The notes beneath the pieces are model-generated. The model saw nothing but the letters and a program-made list of their open reading frames with translations. It was not told the DNA's origin and searched no databases. The position numbers and the translations under genes are program-made. A DNA stretch of 64,000 bases from Aurantiochytrium sp. KH105 (taxonomy: Eukaryota > Sar > Bigyra > Thraustochytrida > Thraustochytriidae). Of this stretch, positions 1 through 9,911 are shown in pieces; positions within the stretch are counted from its first letter, which is position 1; every line of letters starts with the position of its first letter. The stretch spans positions 1 to 64,000 of the forward strand of contig BGKB01000212.1 in NCBI GenBank assembly GCA_003116975.1, in the 5' to 3' direction.

Positions 1-1626
1 AAATCTACGCAGGAGTTTGTCCTCAATACACCAACGCTCGCTTCCATGAAGTGGTGGCCTTCCTCGCTTACGACCTCGACGCACACGGTTCTGTACGCGC
101 AGCTCCTCATTGACGGCAAAGAGTATGGCGTCCATCCCTTCTTCCTCCAGGTTCGTGACGAGAACCTCAACACGCTTCCCGGCGTCGAGGTGCTTGACCT
201 CGGCACAAAGGTCGGCGAGAACGAGGTCGACATCGGCCTGCTCCGTCTCCGCGACGTGCGCATTCCGCGACGCCATCTTTTTGAAAAACGGCAGCACGTC
301 GAGCCGGATGGCACCTATGTCAAGCACGATCTCAGCGGCGAGAACGGCGCCGCGGATTCGGGCAAGGGACACTACCTGACGATGATCACCGCGCGCGTCA
401 GCCTGGTCTCGACGGCGTGCGTGTTCCTCAGCAAGGGCGCCACCATCGCCATTCGCTACAGTGCTGTTCGCCGCCAGGGTTTTGTCGACAACGCCAAGGG
501 CCAATCGTATCGCGCCGAGCAGAACAAGATCATCGACTACAACATGAACCGCTTTGTCTTACTGCGCAATCTCGCACTCGCTTTTGCCATCCGTTTCACG
601 AGCAACTGGCTCACCGACTGTCTCGACACCATGCAAAACAACCCCGCCGAGGCAACCGCCGACATCAGCGAACTTCACGCCTCTGCGGCCGGTCTCAAGG
701 GCTACTGCTGCAACGCTACAGCGCTCGGTCTCGAGGAGCTTCGCAAGGCCTGCGGCGGTGCTGGTTACCTCAAAGCGAGCGGTATTGCCGCGCTTGAGGC
801 CGACTACAAGTGGCGTGCGACTGCCGAAGGTGACACGACTGTGATGCAGCTCGAGACCGCCAAGTACTTGATGCGTGCCTGCGAACGCGTTCAGGCGGGC
901 GAGAACCTTACAGGGCTTTCCCAGGCCCTCAACGTGTTGCGCGATCCTTTGTGGACGTTGTCCTCCGCACGTCCTGAAGCGCCGACTTCTGCGGACGCTC
1001 TAACCTCTGTTGACGTCCTTCTCGAGTGGTTTCGGTTCCGCGCGGTCGCGCAGGTCAAGCTAACGAAGGATGCACTTGATGCACGCATCAAGGCCGGCGA
1101 GACCTTTAATGAAGCGTGGAAGGCACTCACGCTCCGTGCCGTCTATACAGGCCAGTCCTACGTGCTTTACTTTATGCTTTCCAAATTTGCGGAAATGATC
1201 CGCTCGTGTGAGAACGCCGCGTGCAAGACGGTCCTTGAGCGTCTTTGCGCGCTCTTTGCTCTCGGCGACATGGCTGAAGGTCGCCAGTGGCATGGTCTCT
1301 TTGACATTGATACGGCTACCATGGTTGAGGAGGCCTGCAGCGCAGTCTGCGCGGCACTGCGCCCCGACGCCGTTGCTCTTGTCGATGCTTGGGACTACAC
1401 GGACGCTGCACTGGGATCTACGATTGGCGCAAAGGATGGCAATATTTACGAGCGCCAATTTCTCGCAGCGGTGGAGAGTGACATCAATCAGGCTGGTCGC
1501 CCGGAGTTTCTCGATGTTCTCGAGGAATTTGTCGACAAAGACTTCCTCGCGCTTCACAATAAGCCCGACCCATCGTGCGACCCAGATGATACCTCTTCGT
1601 ACCCACCGCCGGCGAGCAAGCTCTGA
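1..1626 (+). CDS. ACOX: Peroxisomal acyl-CoA oxidase, 5'-truncated by the window edge
   Basis: FAD-dependent enzyme that oxidises acyl-CoA to trans-2-enoyl-CoA with release of H2O2, the first step of peroxisomal beta-oxidation. The frame is open to base 1, and the first residues (FVLNTPTLAS, KWWP, STHTVLYAQL) are the family's substrate-pocket region, so the ATG at 46 is internal. About 541 residues are present; the family usually has 650-700, so roughly the first 120 are outside. The middle segment with GGAGYL and EGDTTVMQLE fits the conserved acyl-CoA oxidase C-terminal half, and the Glu of EGDTT is at the usual catalytic-base position. The protein ends in Ser-Lys-Leu, a canonical PTS1, so import into peroxisomes is expected. 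No intron is needed. The next gene converges from the right, leaving 222 bp. Confidence 0.95.
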   Translation, partial: KSTQEFVLNTPTLASMKWWPSSLTTSTHTVLYAQLLIDGKEYGVHPFFLQVRDENLNTLPGVEVLDLGTKVGENEVDIGLLRLRDVRIPRRHLFEKRQHVEPDGTYVKHDLSGENGAADSGKGHYLTMITARVSLVSTACVFLSKGATIAIRYSAVRRQGFVDNAKGQSYRAEQNKIIDYNMNRFVLLRNLALAFAIRFTSNWLTDCLDTMQNNPAEATADISELHASAAGLKGYCCNATALGLEELRKACGGAGYLKASGIAALEADYKWRATAEGDTTVMQLETAKYLMRACERVQAGENLTGLSQALNVLRDPLWTLSSARPEAPTSADALTSVDVLLEWFRFRAVAQVKLTKDALDARIKAGETFNEAWKALTLRAVYTGQSYVLYFMLSKFAEMIRSCENAACKTVLERLCALFALGDMAEGRQWHGLFDIDTATMVEEACSAVCAALRPDAVALVDAWDYTDAALGSTIGAKDGNIYERQFLAAVESDINQAGRPEFLDVLEEFVDKDFLALHNKPDPSCDPDDTSSYPPPASKL

Positions 1627-1848
1627 ACGCACTTACTTCTTTGCCTCTTCAGTTCAAATATTGGCACGCAAATCTCTTCGTCTTTTCTTTCTTTTTCTAT
1701 TTACGAGACCATTCTCATTCATTCAGTCATGTTGTCATGTCGTGATCAAGCTGCTGTCACTGATGTGGTCTTTCCTTTACTCTTTCTCCTTTTATGTCTT
1801 TTAGTCTCTCTTTTCTTTGCACTTCTTTGTTCACGAAACGAGCACTGC

Positions 1849-2940
1849 TTAGAGTGTCGCTGTCTCCTCTTCTTCCTCCTCCTCGTCGTCATCATCCTTT
1901 TTGTTCGCATCCTCCCGTTCTTGTGAGTCGAGTGTCACTGCTGATGTCGCTTCACGAGACAGTGCCTCGTCGTGCGCTTCCTTGCTGTCCATATCACCTT
2001 GTGTCTCGTCCGAGGCCTGCTCCTTTGTGTCCTTGGCACCGGTCAAGGTATCCCTCTTCTCTGCCGGTGTCAGATCGAGCTCGTAGGCTTCCTCAAGGAC
2101 AACGTTCGAGGAGGCGTCGGCATTAGCGTCTTGCGCGGTCTGCGTCGGAGGCGGGTGGTCAAAGTCAGCAGGAGATGCAGGCGAAGGCCGAAGCGAGGCG
2201 CTCATTCCACTTGAGGCGAGGCCCTCCTCGTTCTCGTCCGTGATGGTACCAAGTGTCGCCGAAGCGTTCATGAGAAAACGGTATTGGCACAGCTTAAAGC
2301 TGTTGAAGGCCTTTTGAAAGATCGATTCGTGATCACGCTGCAGAAGAGCGTACTCGTCCATGAGCCGAACGCGAGCACGCTCGAACTCTACTTGTTTCTC
2401 AGCAAAGAGATCTTCAGCCTGCCCGACGACAACGGGCGAGGCCTGCCGGGTGCGAAGACGCTCGACATTTTCTTTTCGCGAATCGGCTTCGAGGTGTACA
2501 ATGGCAGCCTCCTTGATTCGATTGCGGATGTCCGCGAGCTCGCGCATCTTGGCACGAATCGGAATGGTCACGTTGCTTTGCAGTTCGCCGCGCAAGCTGT
2601 CCTGGTCATAGGTCGTCTCCAGTGTCGGAGCTTCGCGAACCACAGCCGTGTACTTGCGGATAGGGTCCTTCGGGCCTCCGCGTAGTTGACGTCCGCTCTC
2701 TTGCAGCACGCAAACGCCCTTGTGAAAAATAGTAGCGGCCTTGATAACGCCCTCCAACGAGTCATGGACCTGGGTGGCAAGGTCCATGAATTCGCAGAGC
2801 TCTTGGTCGCCTCCGAGACGCTTGGCGCGCTTTTCGATGTACTCATTATGCACGCCCACCTGCTCCAGCTGCTCCTGCACGCGCTGCACCGTGCGCTCCT
2901 TGAGTAACTCCAACCCAGACCTCGAGAAGAAGGACGCCAT
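1849..2940 (-). CDS. BAR-domain-like membrane-curvature protein with acidic tail
   Basis: About 363 residues. The N-terminal ~240 residues are strongly helical and charged, starting MASFFSRSGLELLKERT, with heptad-like stretches and spacing typical of BAR proteins such as amphiphysin/RVS: an amphipathic N-terminus, then three long helices. The last ~120 residues are low-complexity and very acidic, with a poly-Asp/Glu run just before the end. The frame stays open upstream to about 3291, but that part is Arg-rich and unlike protein, so the ATG at 2940 is chosen. BAR dimers bend or sense membranes in endocytosis and trafficking. The family call rests on overall pattern, not a diagnostic motif. 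Another coiled-coil scaffold is possible. Confidence 0.55.
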   Translation of the reverse strand: MASFFSRSGLELLKERTVQRVQEQLEQVGVHNEYIEKRAKRLGGDQELCEFMDLATQVHDSLEGVIKAATIFHKGVCVLQESGRQLRGGPKDPIRKYTAVVREAPTLETTYDQDSLRGELQSNVTIPIRAKMRELADIRNRIKEAAIVHLEADSRKENVERLRTRQASPVVVGQAEDLFAEKQVEFERARVRLMDEYALLQRDHESIFQKAFNSFKLCQYRFLMNASATLGTITDENEEGLASSGMSASLRPSPASPADFDHPPPTQTAQDANADASSNVVLEEAYELDLTPAEKRDTLTGAKDTKEQASDETQGDMDSKEAHDEALSREATSAVTLDSQEREDANKKDDDDEEEEEEETATL

Positions 2941-3559
2941 GATAGTGTTTCTCACCTCCCTAGCCGGGCTGGCTCGATGGATACCGTTTTCCTTGCTCCC
3001 TTGGCCCTCGCGTCTTCGCTGCCCGTTCGCCGTCCGGCGCCGCGCGTGCGTCGCCTTGTCACGCCACGCCACGCCACGTCGCCTGTCAAGTTGAACTTGC
3101 GCAGACCGCGTTCTCCTCCGACTCGGACCCTGGCGCGGTCGATCGATTGCTTGCTCCCTCGTGAGCAGAGATCCGTGTATGTAGTAGAGCCAAGTCTGTA
3201 TTGGATTTTTTCGACCCCGAAAATGCTCATCGAGTCCCGCAAGCGCAGAGCGGCACTTTCGACCACCCAGACCTGACGCCGCCACGAGCAATCGTGTCGT
3301 AGACGCCTGTCTCCAAACCTGGGTGTATGTGATGCAACGACGAGAAAGTGGATGAACGGTCTGCTGGGGCCTCTAGGCAGGGCTCGGGCAAAGATGACAT
3401 TGAGAGCGCATGAACTCATTCGCGTTGTCATCGACAGAATCAAGCTGCTTCAGAGCATCATGTGAATGTCGAGACCTCGTTCACCAGGGTATACATCGTT
3501 GGAATCATCAAAATTTCCCTCATGGCAAAAAGACAAAGAAGCAAAAATCGCTCAAGTTA
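2941..3559. other. Intergenic spacer between two minus-strand genes
   Basis: It holds the presumed 5' leader and promoter of the BAR-like gene and the 3' flank of the LisH gene. Open frames here are overlapping and Arg-rich, with no recognisable domain. No RNA gene was seen. Confidence 0.5.
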
Positions 3560-5230
3560 TCAGGGTCGAAAAAAAGCCGCCTCGTGGCGAGGGTCGAGGT
3601 GCTCGATGGACTTATGAAAGGCGAGGAGCTGCGCGTCCGCGTCAGCCTCTACCTTTCGAGGGGCGCGATAGGTTGTCCCGTCTGCAAAGAACTGTGAGCA
3701 AAACAAGCACACGCTGACTTCGTCGTAGCACCGCGGCGCACGGCTCCGCTTTACGTCAGGACGCACATGCACGCCCCAAGAGTCGCGCAAGTCCATAATG
3801 GCTTTGTACGAGATCGTCATAGGAAGATTTAGCACATTGAACGCCTTTTGGCAGAGTGCACACTGCCGCTCGCGCTTGCAAGAGTACTTTTCCTGGAGCA
3901 GGAGCATCTCATCCTTGGAGATGCGATCCCGCGACCGCTGAAGATCTTTGGCGATGAGCACATGATGTTTTGCGTTTGCAACACCGACCTTGAGGTCTCG
4001 ATCTAGAATGCGAAAGGTCACAGGATACGTTGCAGGGTGCTCTCGATGGCGATGCAGCGCATGCTGCTGTGCCAGCCATCTGCGATCCATCTGCTGTGCT
4101 CGAGCCAGCGCCGAGCTCGTCTTTGATGCTGTTAGCGCTACACTCGTCGACGGCTGCACTGTCGCCTGCGAATCCTCAAGTTCCTGCGTCCGCGGCAGCT
4201 TGCGGGTTGATGGACCGTTTTCGAGAGGCTGCAACAATTTACGCATAGAGCGCCGCCTGCGGCGTTGGTTTTCTCGGAGACGTGCTGCTCGTCGCTCAGC
4301 CTCTGCCATCTTCTCAAGCCTGCGGGCTAGCTCTTCAACACTTGTCGAACGAGTGGCCTCCTGCTTGATAGTTTTTTCGGGCGCAGGCGCCCCGGATCGC
4401 TCCATTGCAGGCGCGCGTGTCAAATCTCCCGTGCTAGAGTGGAATCGTTGGGCGTTCAAGGGCGTCTCTATGGCTGTAGCATAGAGACTGTTGCGTCGCT
4501 GCAGATCGTCGAGCGCTAGAGCTTCATCTAACAAGGCCAACTTATCACCGTCTTCGTCTTCATCTCCACTGAAGTGCCCTGTGATGCTGCCTTCATAATT
4601 CTCGGTGCCATCAATGATGGATTCTCGCAAGCCAGCCATTATTGCGCGATCTGGACTGCTGTTTGGTGAAATGCGACCAGCCAGCATCGGAGATGATACA
4701 TCATCCTTTGCCTTCTCCTCCTCGTCAGCGAACTTGGTGGTCGTCGTCGGGCAGGCCTCCTTTGTGCGCTCGGCAGCGTTCATGCTTGGTCTGACGTCTC
4801 GCGTTACGCACAGGTATTGAATAAGAAGCGGCAAAAGCGCCGTTTTGCCCTCTATATCCGCACTCTTGCTGACTTCGTCTTCAAGACTTTCATCGTCAAC
4901 ATTGAGATCAGCCCCGTCAATGTCGATATCGCGCTCCTTCTCCTCCTGATAAGATTTGAGCTTTGCACCAAAGACAACATGTCGAAGTTTTGTCACATCA
5001 ATTGCGCGTGAAAACCTGTACCATGCGCCGATCGCAATATTAGTAGACTTCTTCTCGTTGTGGTTCTTTCTGTTGGCCTCAAGCTCCTCATCAAAGACCT
5101 CCAAGGTTTTATGCAAGCTGCGTTTCCGTAAGTAGTCGCGCACCACGAGAGTGGCAAAATCATCCACCTCGCGCTGATCCTGCGGCGGCGACGGCGACAT
5201 GGGTGCGTTCGCTTGTGATGGTGGAGGCAT
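3560..5230 (-). CDS. LisH-domain protein with C-terminal paired-cysteine module
   Basis: 556 residues from the ATG at 5230; the longer frame begins at TTG. Residues ~25-50 (DDFATLVVRDYLRKRSLHKT, then LEVFDEEL) match a LisH motif, a short helical dimerisation element found in many cytoskeletal, centrosomal and ubiquitin-ligase proteins. The middle is low-complexity with acidic runs and an Arg-rich coiled stretch (RRLEKMAEAERRAARL). The C-terminal 100 residues carry CxxC pairs at 457/460 and 508/511, separated by a hydrophobic segment, as in a small zinc-binding fold. I do not recognise a named family with this order. The gene is divergent from the SH3 adaptor, with about 0.8 kb between starts. 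Confidence 0.65.
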   Translation of the reverse strand: MPPPSQANAPMSPSPPQDQREVDDFATLVVRDYLRKRSLHKTLEVFDEELEANRKNHNEKKSTNIAIGAWYRFSRAIDVTKLRHVVFGAKLKSYQEEKERDIDIDGADLNVDDESLEDEVSKSADIEGKTALLPLLIQYLCVTRDVRPSMNAAERTKEACPTTTTKFADEEEKAKDDVSSPMLAGRISPNSSPDRAIMAGLRESIIDGTENYEGSITGHFSGDEDEDGDKLALLDEALALDDLQRRNSLYATAIETPLNAQRFHSSTGDLTRAPAMERSGAPAPEKTIKQEATRSTSVEELARRLEKMAEAERRAARLRENQRRRRRSMRKLLQPLENGPSTRKLPRTQELEDSQATVQPSTSVALTASKTSSALARAQQMDRRWLAQQHALHRHREHPATYPVTFRILDRDLKVGVANAKHHVLIAKDLQRSRDRISKDEMLLLQEKYSCKRERQCALCQKAFNVLNLPMTISYKAIMDLRDSWGVHVRPDVKRSRAPRCYDEVSVCLFCSQFFADGTTYRAPRKVEADADAQLLAFHKSIEHLDPRHEAAFFRP

Positions 5231-6023
5231 CCTCGCCTTCGCCTCGGATGCTTCGGTCTGAGAGGCCGCCTCCACTCGCGACGACGTTTGCACCCAACGT
5301 GGCAAACAGGCAGGCTGCCTGGCCGACCACGCGAGAATTTATTGGAGCAAGCGCTTCTCGACACCAGGCAAGCTTGCGCGCTGCTGCTTCGGCGTTCTCA
5401 CGGCGCATAACCCTCACTTCCGCGCTCGCAGCGCACACCAACCAATGTGCACGTGCTGGAACAGGATCACCGCCGCCGCCAAAGCTACCGCTGCTGCTTT
5501 CTCCAAATAAGAAAAAATCAATTGATCCGTTGGGGAATACGGGGAACTTCCCCGGAAGAAGGCCGCTGGGACTCGCCGTCGATCGTCCCATCGCAGACGG
5601 ACCAATTGGGACGCATTCTTCGCTGTCAAGCAGTCAGGCTTGCTTGGCTCTCTGTCAGACTACAGCGGCAGGAGCCGCGAGGAGAGACTGCTTGCAGCAA
5701 ACATGGCGCCAATCTTGCCGCCGTCGTGGTCGTCGCCGCCGCCGCGTCGCGAGTAGTAGCAAATCGAAAGAAGGGGGGGTGGGTGGGTGGGTGGGTGGGT
5801 GAGTGGGTGAACATCTTCGAAAGGGCCGGGCCGGGCCGCGGCCGGGCCAGAGCGGAGCGGCGCACGCTCGCGCAAGAAGTCGGCCCCGCTCCAAAGCAGG
5901 TGGGCCGAACGTGGAGCTCAGCGAAAATCAGTCAGCATTGCACGCGGCCCCATTCAATCCAATCCAATCCTATCCTATCCAACGCATCACAACGCAACGT
6001 AACGCAAAGATCTTCTGAGCGAA
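5231..6023. promoter_or_regulatory. Divergent intergenic region (LisH gene / SH3 adaptor gene)
   Basis: 793 bp separates the two start codons, so both promoters must lie here or in unseen upstream exons. It contains a run of GGGT units at 5773-5809, a CCAATCC-rich stretch near 5955-5985, and GC-rich sequence. No core promoter motif is clear. The regulatory role is inferred from position only. Confidence 0.4.
5773..5809 (+). repeat. (GGGT)n tract with G-quadruplex potential
   Basis: A run of seven G is followed by repeated GGGT units, with one GAGT interruption. At least four G3 tracts separated by single T are visible. Confidence 0.9.
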
Positions 6024-7436
6024 ATGCCGCCGCCCGTTCCCAAGCGCGCAGGATCCAGAAAGCCTCCAGCCGTGCCTTCACGAGGAAATAGCGTTCTTGA
6101 ACAAAACGAATCAGTGCCCAGACATCATGCCAAGGAGCAAGCCAATGCGTATGCGGCCAAATGCCAAGTCAAAATCCCTCGAGGCGAGGCGATGCTCATG
6201 CCTCCACCTGTCCCTCGACGTTCACCAATGCGGCGAGTGAGTCCACGCATCCCGCCATCTGTACCCGAAACGGACCAAGCTGCTCCCGATCCTACAATCA
6301 AAGATAATCATACAATCGACCATTCAGCACTACTCTCCAGGCCGTCCATTCGGCACGCTCGACGGCCAAGTCGTGCCTCTCGTAGAAGACCCACGCAAAT
6401 GCTCTCGGAGGTGAAAGCATCGATGGAAGAAGCAGCCTCGCAAAGTCCACTTCGGGAATACCGGGAACAACAAGGAGAGTCGCACACCCAGGACAAAGCC
6501 CTGGCGCTGATCGAAACAAGTACCGTGCATGAAGAACAGAAAGACGCCGGGGCCCACGCGTTTGCCGACTCAGACCTCTTCGAGATGGTCGCTCTATACG
6601 ACTTGGTGGTCCCGCTCATGAAGCCATGTGTAGCGTGTGCTACGTTTTCGTTTCGGTCCGAGAACGAGAGCGATCTATCTTTTGACAAGGGTGACATGGT
6701 CACGGTTGACGCTGCTGTTGGCGCGGACTGGCTCCGCGGACGATGCGGTCGCCGCACGGGGATTTTCCCGAGAACCTACATTCAATGGATACAAGGTCAG
6801 GACGTACCAGAAGCAGTTCATCCAGGACCTGATGGCCTGTGGCGAGCACTTGTTCGATTCGACTACGCCAAGAGGCAGACAAATGATCTTCGACTGGTAC
6901 GCGGTACTGAAGTCCTCGTTGAACGCCCCCTCGATGAGCTTTGGTACCAGGGTCGATACGTTGGCGAGAATGCAGAAGTCGGTATCTTTCCACAGTCGTA
7001 CGTCGAGCTCATTGCACCGGGCCAAATCAAGGCCGTTGCTTCTCTCGATTACGACAGTCCGCGCTTGAGCTTTAAAGCAGGCGAGGTTGTTGAGCTTCTT
7101 GCCAAAATTTCTCCTGGCACCAAGATGGTCGGACGCGTGTGTGCGCAAGAAGGCGTCTTTCCGGCGAGCCATGTCAAGTACGACAAGCTGTACGACCACA
7201 AACTGCCCATTATGCCCGAAGACTGGCGCGTTAGCTCTAGAAACGTGACAGAGACTGAGGAACCACTGGCTTTCACAGCCTCGTCCGAACCTCGGATTTT
7301 TCGTCCCGTGTTGGAGGACTTTGAGCAGGACGCTGCTGTATACGAGAATTTGTACGAGAGCAAGCTTCCCATGGCGAGCAAGATTAAGACGAGGAAGGGC
7401 AACAGAAATCAACCTCAGAACTGTGTCATTGCCTAG
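6024..7436 (+). CDS. Triple-SH3 adaptor with proline-rich N-terminus and CaaX box
   Basis: 470 residues. Residues ~203-256, ~270-330 and ~334-390 each form an SH3 domain: ALYDY-like openings (ATFSFRSENESDLSF, ALVRFDYAK, ASLDYDSPRLSF), a DELWYQGR-type Trp/Gly strand, and a GIFPxxYV/GVFPASHV ending. The N-terminal 90 residues contain PPPVPKR, PPAVPSR and PPPVPRR, which look like class II SH3 ligands, so self-binding is possible. The last residues are QNCVIA, so the C-terminal CVIA is a CaaX box, predicted to be prenylated and to place the protein on membranes. The start ATG at 6024 follows an in-frame TGA. Likely a membrane-tethered scaffold for actin or endocytic factors; the partner is unknown. 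Confidence 0.85.
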   Translation: MPPPVPKRAGSRKPPAVPSRGNSVLEQNESVPRHHAKEQANAYAAKCQVKIPRGEAMLMPPPVPRRSPMRRVSPRIPPSVPETDQAAPDPTIKDNHTIDHSALLSRPSIRHARRPSRASRRRPTQMLSEVKASMEEAASQSPLREYREQQGESHTQDKALALIETSTVHEEQKDAGAHAFADSDLFEMVALYDLVVPLMKPCVACATFSFRSENESDLSFDKGDMVTVDAAVGADWLRGRCGRRTGIFPRTYIQWIQGQDVPEAVHPGPDGLWRALVRFDYAKRQTNDLRLVRGTEVLVERPLDELWYQGRYVGENAEVGIFPQSYVELIAPGQIKAVASLDYDSPRLSFKAGEVVELLAKISPGTKMVGRVCAQEGVFPASHVKYDKLYDHKLPIMPEDWRVSSRNVTETEEPLAFTASSEPRIFRPVLEDFEQDAAVYENLYESKLPMASKIKTRKGNRNQPQNCVIA

Positions 7437-7599
7437 GAAGAGACGGTCTTGCCCTGCGCTGGGGGAATTCTCGTGAGCAATATGCATACAATTGGGATAT
7501 CCTAAATTTGATTGAATCGCAAGAGCAACAACGTAAAATGTCACGTGAACGTGCGCTGTGTAAAGTAAGTAAATGGTAGAGCTTGAAATGTGAAATTTT

Positions 7600-8844
7600 C
7601 TAATAGAGCCTGGGATGGGCTGCGGCAGAAGCGGTACGTAGACGCTGTACGAGGTCAAAAGCATCCGGGACCTCATCAGGAAGCGGCGACAGGTAGTCGC
7701 GATGACCGTCAGCAGCCCAAAGTTCCGAAAAGCGGATATTAAAAACACGGACGCCCTCTAGCAGGTCAGCGGCATACGTCGTTCGCACAAAGTGATTTTC
7801 CACGGCGCTTGCGACCTGGTTCCGTTTGGTCATTGCCTTCCACATGATGAGCAGAAGATGCTTAAATTTATCCGCCAACGTTGCTCCCTCGTGAGCAACA
7901 CGACCGATGGTCAAGGCACAGCGCACCAACGCCTCAATGTATTCCTCGTAAAGCATCTTGGGCACCTTGTCGTGATACGCATGATAGTCAATCGACGCGA
8001 GAAAAGCCTCTCCGAGTGATTGCATTGACAGGAGAGCCGAAGCACCAAGGCCGAAGTCTTTGGCGAGCTCAATGAACGACTGATAGCTTAGCTCGTCTCT
8101 CATGCGGTTGCCCGTACCTGCGATCGTTCGAAAGGAGCCCGTGGGAGACTTTGGGCAGGCCTTTCCATTAAAGCTGGTTTGATCGACCTCACGTTCGGCT
8201 GCTGATGCGTAAAAGTGGAAGATGGGTCGAAGCGCAGACTCGAAGCGCATGAGCAGCTTGCGAACTTCTGCGTCCTGGAGCACGGATGCGATGGGTAGAG
8301 GATCTCTATGTTGTGCTCGCCACAACCTGGATTGCACAAAGAGTCTAAGCGCCATCTCAGCACTCGAAGCGTCGGGGAACAGGCGAAGGGCAATCTTGAG
8401 GACAACATTTAGAAAAGCTTGAAACGTCATTCTTCGAGACCCGTGCATCTTCGTTGATTGCGCCGCGGTCTGCTTGGATGATCCGCTACGTTTGCCCACC
8501 TCTGCAGAGATGAGTACGTTAATATCGGCGACGCGGAGCAAGCTTGCCTCGGAGTCCGCCGCTGGCTCATTTCCGGCGTCGTTCAGGATGCCACAATCGC
8601 GAGCAAACTTGGTAAATTCGTAGGCACGGAGACGATTAGGCTGCAGGGCGTCGCCATGAATAGCGTAATGAGTGAACGTGTTCCAAAGTTGGAGGTGCGC
8701 CTTGTCCCAGTCAAAATGGAGATCTTGCTTCGATGCGAGCGACTTGCAGTCCTCCATGCCGCCTTCTTGAGGCAGCTGTATCTGCATGCTTTTATTAAGC
8801 TGCTCGCGCTTGCGCTCGTTCGCAGCCGGCTCTGACGCCAGCAT
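7600..8844 (-). CDS. Conserved protein with p25-alpha/TPPP-like repeats
   Basis: 414 residues with an ATG at 8844; a second ATG lies 19 codons in. Two helical modules resemble the p25-alpha/TPPP fold, in which an F..Y..HGD segment precedes a KFARDCGI helix and a later FQAFLNVVLKIA helix. The second module repeats the plan with FHFYAS, SYQSFIELAKDFGL and YEEYIEALVRCAL. TPPP proteins bind and stabilise microtubules and are common in flagellate protists. No Ca-binding loop is obvious. The gene converges on the SH3 gene with 163 bp between stops. An upstream exon cannot be excluded. The family call is from pattern similarity only. Confidence 0.5.
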   Translation of the reverse strand: MLASEPAANERKREQLNKSMQIQLPQEGGMEDCKSLASKQDLHFDWDKAHLQLWNTFTHYAIHGDALQPNRLRAYEFTKFARDCGILNDAGNEPAADSEASLLRVADINVLISAEVGKRSGSSKQTAAQSTKMHGSRRMTFQAFLNVVLKIALRLFPDASSAEMALRLFVQSRLWRAQHRDPLPIASVLQDAEVRKLLMRFESALRPIFHFYASAAEREVDQTSFNGKACPKSPTGSFRTIAGTGNRMRDELSYQSFIELAKDFGLGASALLSMQSLGEAFLASIDYHAYHDKVPKMLYEEYIEALVRCALTIGRVAHEGATLADKFKHLLLIMWKAMTKRNQVASAVENHFVRTTYAADLLEGVRVFNIRFSELWAADGHRDYLSPLPDEVPDAFDLVQRLRTASAAAHPRLY

Positions 8845-9911
8845 CTTCTCCTCGAGTCTGACAGCGAGTCAGCCGCCCGGAGTCGCTGTCCTGCGAGACA
8901 GGGCGCGGAATCGGGTCTGGGCGAGGGAAAATGCGCACGCGTGCGCGCGCGAGCAAACATGGATGAGCTTCGGCCGGAGCCCATCTCCGCCTTCTCGCCT
9001 GTCAAGACGTCTGGTGTTCGCGCGGAATCCACTTTTCAATGCGACTAAAGCGACTCAAGTTAGGTGGGGGCTTTACACTGATGGAAGGAAAGCTTCGGAT
9101 CAATTTTTGTGGACAACTCCAGCTCCTTCCTTTCCCTACTTTGCCACATGCAGCGCATGCAAATGCCCTGTCTGCGGCAGCCGCAAGCGCAGCCTCAGCT
9201 AGGCCCTCGACCACGCCAGCGCACCAGTCCAAAGAGACACCACAAACGGCCCAAAATCGTCAACCTCACCGTGGACTCGAATAACGACCAACAAGACGGG
9301 CCTCCTCCTATAAAGCTCCGCAACGCCAGCCTCGAAACCGAGCCTGGCCGCAAAGCCAGCCTCAAAACCGGGCCTGGCCTCAAAGCCGAGCCACACGCCG
9401 ACCAACCCGACAGAGGATTCATCCAACAACAACAAAGAATCATTTCATTTCTTACTCTCGATCACTCTTTTCTTTTTTTTCAGCGCCTTCGCGGCCGACT
9501 GCGTTCCTGCTTGCAATCTTTCTTCTTTTCATCCGCCTCCTCTCCCTCCTTTATGCTCTCCAACGAGCACCCGTTCACCCTGCGCCCCTTTCGCTCCATC
9601 AAAAGCTCAACGATCAGCCGCAGCTTCATGCGACGCTCCATTTGCACTTGGTCCTTAAGCTGCGCTGCCGTAAAATGGTTCGAGGACAGCGTCATCCTTT
9701 GTCCTTTATTTCCTTTCCTGTTCCTTTCAGCCAATCAATCAATCAATCAATCAAGCATGCATGCATCCATCAATCGATCGTATATCGATTTCCGTTTAGC
9801 TTTTCCTTCATCTGTTCCTCATTCATCCATCGATCTCAGCAGAACTTTGCTTGGCAGAACCATGCTTGGTGGAAGAATTCTTCTCCCGCGATGACGTCGC
9901 AAGCTCGGCGG
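8845..9911. other. Gene-free spacer with short tandem repeats
   Basis: About 1.07 kb with no supportable gene. A 30-bp unit starting GCCAGCCTC is repeated at 9325-9354 and 9355-9384. A run of (CAAT)n/(CATG) units lies at about 9731-9785. The longest open frame begins at GTG and is low-complexity. The first part must hold the promoter of the p25-alpha-like gene. Confidence 0.5.
9325..9384. repeat. Two-copy 30-bp tandem repeat
   Basis: Two head-to-tail 30-bp units differ at three positions and are followed by the first bases of a third. Confidence 0.85.

Noticed and set aside
6675-7748. 357-codon minus-strand ORF across the SH3 gene
   Set aside because: Antisense shadow of the SH3 domains. 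The plus strand explains the sequence.
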